From Vibrio jasicida CAIM 1864 = LMG 25398 (GTDB taxonomy: Bacteria > Pseudomonadota > Gammaproteobacteria > Enterobacterales > Vibrionaceae), in the NCBI RefSeq assembly GCF_000400365.1, contig NZ_BAOG01000082.1, positions 38,673 to 102,672 of the forward strand: a stretch of 64,000 bases of DNA, written 5' to 3'. The notes below the pieces were generated by a model. The model did not search any database. It saw only the letters and a list, made by a program, of their open reading frames with translations, and had not been told where the DNA came from. Position numbers and translations under genes: made by a program. This document shows positions 1 to 10,400 of this stretch, in pieces (position 1 is the first letter of the stretch; every line of letters starts with the position of its first letter).

Positions 1-1
1 T

Positions 2-481
2 AAAACCGATGAGGATCGTGCTGAAAACCGCCGTGCTTTTGTGGTGTTCGAGGAAGCGCAAAAATATGAAGAAATGCCATTTTGTGAGCCACCAAAACCG
101 GAACGCAAAATCTACATGGCGATGACACCGCACTTTGATTTCGACAAGTCACAGCTGAAGCCGGAAGATTTAGCCAAATTAGACAGCTTCACAGATAAGT
201 TGCAAGGCTTGCAGGGCAGTATTCTTGTTGCGGGTCATACTGACCAAATTGGTTCGCTGTCATACAACGAGAAGTTAGCACAGCGCCGGGCATCTGAAGT
301 GGTGAAGTATCTGAAAACCAAAATCGACCCATCGCAATTCTTATGGGAAGTGAAATCGTTTGGTGAGCTACAACCGGCAATTAATAAGCGCTCCAAAGAG
401 GCTAATGCCCTTAACCGCCGAGCCTTCATCGTATTCAAAGAAGGTTTGATAGAGCAACCAACCATCCAACCTAAACAATAA
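2..481 (+). CDS. OmpA-family protein, C-terminal part (5' end outside window)
   Basis: The frame is already open at base 2, so the gene starts upstream of the window; an internal GTG at 41 is not the likely start. The visible part holds the end of one OmpA-like domain (ending AENRRAFVVFEEA) and then a complete second one with the peptidoglycan-binding signature: HFDFDKS, VAGHTDQIGS, SYNEKLAQRRA and NALNRRAFIVF. It closely matches the second half of the 301-residue lipoprotein at 16387-17292, including the linker KYEEMPFCEPPKPERK, so the two are paralogues with the same double-OmpA layout. It probably anchors in the outer membrane and binds peptidoglycan. By analogy with the downstream copy it should be the last gene of a giant-repeat-protein operon lying to the left. 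The role is inferred; the family and duplication are seen directly. Confidence 0.9.
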   Translation, partial: KTDEDRAENRRAFVVFEEAQKYEEMPFCEPPKPERKIYMAMTPHFDFDKSQLKPEDLAKLDSFTDKLQGLQGSILVAGHTDQIGSLSYNEKLAQRRASEVVKYLKTKIDPSQFLWEVKSFGELQPAINKRSKEANALNRRAFIVFKEGLIEQPTIQPKQ

Positions 482-486
482 TCAAT

Positions 487-526
487 AAAGCCAGCCGAGG
501 ATGAAAGTACTAAGGCTGGCTTTTTA
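487..526 (+). terminator. Intrinsic terminator after first OmpA gene
   Basis: A nine-base-pair stem, AAGCCAGCC (488-496) with GGCTGGCTT (514-522), is followed by a run of T. It starts six bases after the OmpA stop codon and closes that transcription unit. Confidence 0.85.
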
Positions 527-840
527 CCTTTCTTCCGTATTCAACTCCATTTCTGGCTATCCCTCTGCTTGTTCAAATGCTGGTAAATCTACGTTCATTG
601 AAATAAAACAACTCTTCCATAACACCAATTTTTTTCATTTATATTTCCATTAGTTGCGTTTGTTTAAATGATGAATATTCAATTTAAGTATCACGATGCG
701 CAATATAATAATCAGATTTGTGACCTTCACCTGAAAAATATATAGGAAATCTCTGAGTTTTGGTTAATACCCTGATTTAGCGAACTTTATAGACTAAATT
801 TATCGATGACGTCGTATTAGCTAAAGCTAGGTATATAACT
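527..840. other. Noncoding, AT-rich spacer
   Basis: About 310 bases between the OmpA terminator and the DM13 gene. I see no open frame, hairpin or repeat that stands out. The promoter for the DM13 gene must lie here, but no -35/-10 pair is clear enough to call. Confidence 0.5.
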
Positions 841-1332
841 ATGAAATGGATTTTGTTGCTTGTAAGCCACACTTTATGTGTTTTGGCTGGTTTTGCCGCC
901 GGTATTTACGCGCTGCCTATTCTTATACAACCCACTTCTCCTGATGTCTCAGTGATCTCTCATTCTTCTGAGGGGCTTCTCTATCGTGGAGTCTTTGAAC
1001 GAGATCGCATCGACAGTGACTTTTTGCATTGGGGGCAAGGAGATATCTGGCTAACGGAAGACACCTTGGCTTTTGAAGGTGAGCTTGCTCCGGGCCCAGA
1101 TTATAAAGTGTACCTCTCTCCGAAATTTGTTGAAACGGAAGCTGACTTCAATCGATTGAAGCCGCAAATGATTAATGTGGGTGACGTGAAAACATTTGAC
1201 CGTTTTATGGTCACTCTTCCTCAAGATTTGCCTTTAGACAACTACACGACCGTTATTATTTGGTGTGAAACATTTGGTGAATTTATTACCTCTGCGCAGC
1301 TTGAATCTGTCGCAAATCTGAACCAGAGCTGA
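841..1332 (+). CDS. DM13-domain exported protein
   Basis: A 163-residue protein with an N-terminal hydrophobic segment (about residues 3-28) that acts as a signal peptide or membrane anchor. The rest fits the DM13 domain: the GQGDIWL segment, the GPDYKVYLSPK motif near residue 82, and the closing IIWCETFGEFITSAQL with the conserved Trp-Cys pair. DM13 domains have been proposed to act in redox or electron transfer through the conserved Cys; this has not been shown for bacterial versions as far as I know. It lies between two paralogous OmpA genes and about 140 bases upstream of the giant repeat protein, on the same strand, so it might be co-expressed with that system. A weak AGG lies about 10 bases before the ATG. 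Confidence 0.8.
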   Translation: MKWILLLVSHTLCVLAGFAAGIYALPILIQPTSPDVSVISHSSEGLLYRGVFERDRIDSDFLHWGQGDIWLTEDTLAFEGELAPGPDYKVYLSPKFVETEADFNRLKPQMINVGDVKTFDRFMVTLPQDLPLDNYTTVIIWCETFGEFITSAQLESVANLNQS

Positions 1333-1474
1333 TAGCCAAGTAGTTTTAACCAATGCCGAATAAAAAATGACAGAAACGTGACAATGTAAATTCTTCTGTC
1401 GACAATATCTCGGCGCCTAGTTTTTGACGCTATTGCTAGCTTAGTCATAAATATCTGAATAATTAATATTTTAT

Positions 1475-4400
1475 ATGAGTCGGAAAAGTATTGTGCCAAT
1501 TGTTCAACGTTATCTAGCCTTGTTTTTGCTTATGTTTTTGCTTCCTTTCAAAGCATTAGCAGCAGGGGAAATTGAAATATCTTTTAGTCCAACATTCGGT
1601 CTGCCTTATGAAAATGGACAGGTCATTACATACTCGATTGAAGTTCGAAATACGACGATCAGCACGATCACTGATGTGTCAGTGACGAATGCCATTTGGG
1701 ATGTGATGTCTGGATCGAGTAGGGCGTTCAGCAGTGTCAAGATTACCGATACTCACACCTTAGGAACGAATGCAGGTAGTTATTCCTCCAGCAATAGTAA
1801 TTTGAACGTGACCGGCGCTAACTTATTACCGCTAGGGCGCATTACTTATCAAATTGAAGCAACAGTTGCTGATGATGCCGCTGAAGATATCGTTCTCGGC
1901 AACACAGAAGTAAAAGGGACGGTTTCCGGCACAGAAACGACTTTTACAAACACGGACACGATTACTTTCCCCCCAGCTGAATACGATTATCTTCTGGAAG
2001 AATATGTTAATCCCGAGGAATATGAGGTTGGCGGCACATTGACTTACTCTTTGACGGCAACCAATAACGGTGCTTATGCGGTTAAAGGATTAGATATTGA
2101 GCAAGAATTTGCATCTTTAACGGGGCAGAAGTTAGACGGTTCAACAGGGGATGCATTTAGCAGCGTTACCATTAGTGCCGTCGCTTCATCGGGGAGCGAT
2201 GCCGGTAACTTTGCGACAACAGGGGATTTATCGGTCACCGATGCGGAGATCTCTGTTGGTGGCTACATTACTTACACCATCAAAGCGACGGTTGCTGCGG
2301 ACCTAGTATCCGATATTGATACCCAAGCAAGCTCCACGACTCGTGCTGGTACGGTCGACAGTAACCCACTATCGACACCGCCAGCTGATCCAGATATTGA
2401 ACTTGAGCACACGTTAAACTCGACATCGCCATACCTAATTAACGGTGAAGTTGATTTTGAATTGAAGGTGAGTAATAACGGCGGTGCGATTGCTCATAAT
2501 TACCATGTAAAACAGAATATTAAAGACTTAGTGAGCCGCAATGGTTTAGCGAACAATTTATCTCCTTCATACGATAACACTGATGTGGATGGAAATCCCT
2601 TCACCACATGGGATATTTCAGTTTCAAGCATTGGCAGTAATTCACTTTCTGATTACCAAGGCAGCTCACAAACGGATGTCGACTTTGACGATACCGTTTC
2701 TATTTATCCGGGTGAGTCGATTACTTACCAAATTAAAGCAACACTAACACCGATTACGATTGGTACTTTGCAAGGCTTTACTGCTTCGGTGACAGATGAG
2801 TCTGGTTCGCTAGTCGAGAGCTCCAGTATTTCCGATACGGTTGACGCAGAAAAAGTGCTGAGTGTGACGGATTCTGATATCTCTATTTCTAAAACCACTT
2901 CTGCATCCGAATATGTACCAGGTGGTGAAATTGAGTACGAAATTACCGTTACAAATGGCTCATCAAAATACTTTGCCAATAACCTGTTAGTTCAAGATAA
3001 CTTGACGTGTGTTGTTACCGAGCAAGCGGGTGGCGCTGGTGACGGGCAGGCTTTCGAAAAATGGAAAGTTGAAGTGATTTCTGGTGAAGACTCGATTGGT
3101 TCTGATCCTGGCTCTTTTAGTTATGGAGCTTGGACATCAAGTCCACTCTCGCTGACACCGGACATCGCACCGGGTAAAACCATTAAGTACAAACTTACCG
3201 CCAAAACGAATGATACCAGTACAGGCCTCATTCTTGATGACGACCCAAGTTGCTCTAATGATAACGTAACCGAAGAAGGCTCGGGTGTTCAAACTCCAGA
3301 TGATAACTTACGTGCGAGTAAAGACGTAGATAGCCGTTTTTATTCTTCTGGCCAGACTCTGACTTACACCATTACCGTGACGAACGACGGTGATGGTTTT
3401 GCAAACCAAGTTCAGGTACTAGACGACCTTAACTCAGTGAAAACAACCGATATCAATGGCAAAGAAATCAATGCTTATTCGGATTGGACTATCACTGCCG
3501 AAGCGTTTAAAGACGATGGCACACCAGCGACCGCTTCAAATACTGGTATCACTGGAGAAGTGAAACACCCTGACAATTTGAATGTCATTGCTACGCTTCA
3601 ACCTCACTCCTATATTGAGTACACCATTGTTGCTCAGACTAACCCTTTAGCAAATGGCCATATCTCAAACGAAGTAACTGTTGATGGCTCTGTCTATGCC
3701 GATCGAGGCTCTGATCCTCGCGACTTTGCGATTGCGCTAAACAAACGTGTGAAGACGAATACTGACAGCGGGTTTCATGGTGAACAGACTGCGTATTCTA
3801 AGCTTGATACCGAAGTCACTTACCAAATCAGCTTAAAGAACGATAAAGAAAACGGTTATGCGACAAATGTTGCTGTAAAAGACACCTTATCTTCGATCTC
3901 CGCGAAGATATTGGAACCAGATACGACATCAAAACAAGTGTTCAAATCGTGGACGATCAGTGCGGAGATTATCTCAGATGATCCTCAATTGGATGGCAAT
4001 CCAGCGTACACCGACGTCGGTACTTTTGCGCCAAATACGGATCTAGATACAACGGCACAAATCCCGCCGAATGTTGAAGTGGTTTACACCATCGTGGCAC
4101 AAATCGACCGCTCAAATGAAAGTGAGATTATATACTCGCGATTTGACAATACAGCAGAAATCAAAACACCGGATTCAACAGTTCAATCATCTGCATCGGA
4201 TACGGTTATTGTTTACCCTCATGATCCAAAAGTGATTGTTGCGAAAACAACACCTGATGATTCGTTTGTTCCAGGCCAATGGGTTAACTTCAAGATTACC
4301 ATCGTCAATACTGGGCCTGGTTATGCAAACGAAGTTCGTGTCACAGATGATATTAAGGGCTTGAATGCGTTCTCTGAATGGGAAATAACGGCGTCTACAG

Positions 4401-7400
4401 ATTCCAATAATTCACCTTTTAAAACGGGCAGTTATGCTGGTGAAAAGTCGGGGTATCCAAATAACGGAAATATCGATAGTCGTATCGATATCGATCCTAA
4501 AATTAACGGTGTCGAAGGTTACGTTGTTTACAATGTGAGAGGCAAAGTTAAAGACGATTACATAGAAGATGAGATCGCTAATACCGCAGAGATTTACGAT
4601 CCATCGACGAACTTAAACCAATCCTCTTCTGCCGAGATTGGTGGTACATCAGGGGACTCTCTTAACGTTTCTATTTTGAAAACAGCGGATAAAGTTCGCT
4701 TTGTTCCTGGCGATGACGTCACTTATGAAATTCGTGTTTTGAACAATGGCGCGAATGTCGAAAGCGGTCTTAAGGTCGTTGATTTACTGACAGATATTCG
4801 TTCTGTTTTGGCAAATGACAAAGACAACCAATATGAAAACTACCCAAACCAATCTCCGTTTGAATACTGGCAGTTTGATTTCGATGATGGCGGCGGTTTT
4901 CAATCTCAAACTACCGAAGATTTTATCTACCCACCTGGTGATGCATCGAACACGATGACACTTGCTGCGGGCGAATTGCGTACTTTCCGAATTAAAGCTC
5001 GTGTTAAAGACAATGTTATTGGTTCTCAGGATTCAATGGGGAACTTAAACGACAAAATTGAGAATGACGCCTACGTATACCGTGACTTTGGCCAAGTTAC
5101 TGAAGAATCACATCTTTCTCATCATGAGATGGAGCGAGCTTACAATGGCGGCGATGTGGTGAGGAAGTTACTGGTTAATGGGGTTGAGTCTCGCTTCTAT
5201 TCGCCAGGTGATACCTTAACTTATCAAGTAACGGTTTCTTCTCAAACTGGTTATGTCAATGACCACGCTGTAAGCGAAAACATTACTGGTGTGACGACTC
5301 AGTTGTTGGATGGCTCTTTAGCGACGCCATTTGATAAAGGTTTCACCGTCGATGTTTCGAAAGATGATTCAAATGGTGGCGACGGCACAACCGACGGCAC
5401 ATTGGATGGTACTGTTGCGGATAATAAAGACATCAACACAACGATCGATGTGGCTGGCAAAGATTCCGTTACCTTTGAAGTCGTGGGTGTGGTGCGTGAA
5501 GACGCGACCGGTACAATCACTATTGGTGGCATCACGGTGATCCCGAACAGCTATCATCTGGCGTTCAGTAAGACGGTTGATCAATCAAGCTACGAGCCGG
5601 GGCAACCTCTAGTTTACCGTTTAACAATCGAAAACGATGGTAAGGGTAACGCATACAACATTCCTGTTATCGACCGACTGTCTAATATCATGGTCGATCT
5701 TGTCGATGGCACAAGCGGTAAAGCGTTTGACTCGGGTTGGACGGTTGTTCCAAGGATCGTCAGTGGTAGCTCGTTGGCTATTCTCGATCTGGATGGCAAG
5801 ATTGCTGATAACGCAGACATCGATACTCATGCCTCTATCCCTAAAGGCACAATCATTGAGTATGTTGTGACGGCTAAGGTGAACAACAACGCCGTCGGTG
5901 AGATCTTGAACTTACTTACTGTTGATGGCGATACAGTGAGTGCGGAGACCAAAGCCTCTGCAGAGAAGTACGACTTCTCAAAACATGTCACCAAAATCTA
6001 CGATCAGGATGGCACTACCGAGTTAAGTGGTGGTTATACGCCGGGTGGCTACATTGAGTATGAAATCTCACTGAAGAACTTAAATAATGTTCACATTAAT
6101 GAGATGCCAATCAAGGATGAAATCAGCAAGATCCAGACCGATTACTTCGATGGTAGTGGTAAAGGACGTGCATTTGATTCATGGACCATTGTTACCAGTG
6201 TTGATTCGAGTGGTATTAGTGATGCGGGCTCTGTCAGTAACAACAGTGATATCGATACGAAGTTCAACCTAGCAGCTAATGAGTTTGCAACAGGCGGAAC
6301 CTTTGTTACTTACACGATCAAAGCGAAGATCAGTGAGAAAGCGATAGGTCAAATTCTTAACGTTGCAGTGGTCGACAAGAGTCATAACTTACCGTCAGAA
6401 CCGGTGAACATGCTGCCGGTGAACATTGTTAAGTCGCATAAAGCGTACACTGATACATCATTGGCAACACACAAGACCACATACAACCATACGACAGACG
6501 GCGAAAAGATCGTTTACCACTTGCGTATTGAGAACAATGGTAAAGGTTTGGAGTACAACAAATCACTGAAAGAGTTGTTCTCAAATGTCAAAGTACGTGT
6601 TGCTCAGAATGCAGCTGGTGAATCTGACTCACAAACGCTACCTGCATTTGATCAATATGGTTGGACAGTCACCGCTACCACATCCGGTGAAGCGACTACT
6701 CTGATTGATGGCTACACTGGTGGTGCGAATGCAGATATCGATATTTCAGTACTTTCGATCGCGCCGGGTGGTTGGATTGACTTTGTCATGGAGTCACAGA
6801 TCCGCCAAGATGCGCTCGACCAGATTGTTGCGACACCGAAATACAACGGCAGTAACTTCAATTCCGCGAAAGTTACGCCTGAGGGCAGTAATCTGTCGGT
6901 GAGCAAAGAAATTGTCTCAATCGATGGCAAATCTTATGTATCCGGTGACACCTACAAACCTGAAGATGAGGTCATCTACAAATTCACGGTGATCAACACC
7001 GAGCCCGTGTGGCGTGACCAAACCGTGATCCAAGATATTGTCTCTAACGTTCGCGTTGAAGTGATCGGTGGGACGACGAAATCAGCGTTCTCAGATACGG
7101 ATATATCTCATGCTTTCACTTCAACAGGTACAACGGGAACCCAAGACACTTACATTGAGTCTTATGATGCGACTGATGATCTTGACCTACTAGTCGATAT
7201 CGCTCCGGAAGAAGTCATTGAGTTTACGGTTAAAGGAAAAGTTCGCCCGGACGCTCTTGGTGATATCGATGGCAACACGGGTAAGGCTGGGAACCAAAGT
7301 GATACCACGGACGTAATTCCACCAGTTGTGCCTGTACTGAACTTCGAGAAGTCAGTTCTGAGTACAACTGCAGACAGTGGTACATGTACTTTCCCATCAA

Positions 7401-10400
7401 CGACTGGCACAGGCTGTCACTACAACCCGAACGGTCAAGTTCAATATCAAGTTAGCGTGACCAACGTGGGCGACAGCATTACCAATGGCGCGACTATCGT
7501 TGATGAACTAAACACCATTGATACATCTGATGGTAAGGCAGCATTCCAAGACTACAGTGTGGCAATCGTGAGTGCGCCTGATGCAGACCGATTCTCAATT
7601 ACGGGTAACTACCAAGGAACTGTACCACTGAATGCAGCGTTCGACTTGATGCCAGGCGACACCGTTGTGTTTGAGATTGACGGCACAGTAGCGGCGGACG
7701 CCACAGGGACCATTACCAATGTGGCCAAAGTCAACGGCGTTGATAGTAATGCCGTCGTTCTAGATCCTGGTACGTCGAGCCTGATTGCTCAAAAATCAAC
7801 GGACACACCAACTTATACTCCAGGTTCAGAAGTTCGGTATCAAATGCGTGTTCGCAACGAGACTGCAAATAACGAGTTGATTGACATTCGTGACATTATT
7901 AGCAATTACAAAGTTGAAGTCGCTGATGGTACAGAGCAAGTTGCTTTAAAGGATTGGACGGTAAGTGCTCAAATTATCACTGATGGTAATCCGGCTTACA
8001 CAGACATTAGTAACCTTAACTCTGTAGCTCCAAACACGGATATTGATGTGACGGTTCAGATGGGTGGTAAAGCGGCCGATGATACTTATACTGAAATCCT
8101 AATCGAAGTCATTGGTCATGCTCGCGATGATGCAGTTGGTGAGTTTACTAACCAACTACAAGGCAAACTAAATTCAGGAACCAATTACTTCACCTACAAC
8201 CTGAAAGAAAAAGTTATCATCCCTGAACCGGGAACACTTACCGTTTCGAAAGTCACTTCAATTACCCCCGCGATTTACCATCCAGGCGATACCATTGGCT
8301 ACGATATCGAGGTGAAAAACACAGGTACAGGTTATGCGACCGATGTCCTGATTTCTGACCTTTGGAAGACGATTCGTGCTGAAAAAGCGGGTGCGACCTT
8401 ACCAGTTCGTGCATTTGATTCTTGGTCAGCGACGTCAGTGAGTGTTGACGGTACTGATCCAACATTGACTCAGCCCATTGCAGGCTCTGAGGTGACTGGC
8501 GACAATGGTTATCAGATTCGCTACAACATTCACCCAGACCACACAGTGAAACTTCATGTTGAAGGTGTTGTAAAAGCGGACCTTGTTGGTGATATCACTA
8601 ACGTAGTGGAAGTGAGCGATTCAAGCGGCTCTCAAACTGCGGATGCGACTTATGTGGCGGCAACGGCTGATCTCACGGTCGATAAAACGGTTGATAAGAG
8701 CCAATACGAATCAGGTGACAAGCTTACTTATACCATCACAATTGAAAACACCACAGCCAACTGGGCAAGTGATGTTTCCATTAAGGATCTAGTCAACGAC
8801 ATTACTTCGACCAGTATTACGGGCGCGACAGTAAAAGCGTTTGAGTCTGGCACCATCTTCTTCAATGCGTCTTCACAGACGGGTGACACTAAGTTCCCAT
8901 CGTCCACGGGTGAGTTTTTAGATGGCAGCTTGGACATCAGTCCAAATGATGTCGTGACCATTACTGCAGAAGGGGAGCTTGACCCAGAAGTAGTGGGCGA
9001 TGTCACCAACCAAGTTGAAGTGACCTACAATGGTTCGACTAAAACTGCAGAAGCAACCAGCACAGCGACGATCCCAGATTTAACCTTTACGAAAGAGCCA
9101 ATGGTGGAGTTTTATAGCCCTAACCAAGCGGCAGGTTACATCCTGAAAATTGTCAACGAAGGTAACAGCTACGCGAATGACATCAACCTGAAAGATGAAA
9201 TTGGTGCGCTCACCGTGAATACCATTGATGGTTCGGCCAACCAAGCTTTCCTACAATGGGCGGTTCAATATGTTACGGGCAGTTCACTGACTACCGTCGA
9301 TGCGAACTCACTTGTGGTTGACAAGGATATTGATTACAACATCGACCTCGCACCGAACGACACCATCACTCTTTACGTTATTGGCTTAGTGAACCCGGAA
9401 GCAACGGGCGACATTGTTAACACCGCAACGTTGAATCACAACAGTAAAGACGTGACGGAAACAGCAACGTTGAAACCACGTCCGGGTGATATCGTTCTTG
9501 AGAAAACCACCGATGAGCGTTACTACCAACCGGGTGAGTTCTCCACATTCCGCGTCAAAGTGACCAATAATGGTTCCGGCTTTGCGGCAGATGTAAAAGT
9601 CGAGGACATCATTTCTTCACTTGAAGTTGAAACCTCTGGTGGAGCGATAGAACCTGCGTTTAACGATTGGACGATCGTGACCACTAAAGGGGACCCACGT
9701 ACCAACATAGATACGGTTCCGGGACCAAACGGTGATATTTCTACCAACCTTGATATTGCACCTGGTGACACGGTGGAATTTGCTATTACAGGTACAGTCA
9801 ACAGCAGTGCAGTGGCCAATATCGTTAACACCGCGACGGCTGAGTTCGGTGGTGCGACTACCGATGCAACGGCTACGCTTGAGACGTTACCTGAAGAAGT
9901 TTGGATTGAGAAAACGGCTGAATCGCCAATTTATATCCCGGGTGAAGAAGCGGTATTCCATGTTCGTGTCTACAACGGGACCGATGGCTTTGATAATGAT
10001 ATTGAGCTAGACGACATTCTGTCAGGCATTAAAGCGATCAACATCTACGGTGTAAATGAACGTGCGTTTGAGAGTTGGACTATCGAAACCACTAAGAGTG
10101 ACAGTCGTACGACTATCACGCCAATGCCAGTCGATAACCAAGATATTCGCTCAGTTATTGATATTGCCCCACATGATATTGTCGAGTTCACCATTACGGT
10201 GAAAACCAATCCATTGGCAGCGAGCGAAATTACCAATATTGCCACTGCGGATCTGAATGGCACCACGCAACAATCAAGTGCGACCATCCAGCCTCAATCT
10301 CAAGGTATCTCAATCGAGAAAACTGCAGACACGGAATACTATGTTCCCGGCACGGAAGCGACATTCCGCGTTAAGGTGAAGAATGAAGGCACTGTGCCAG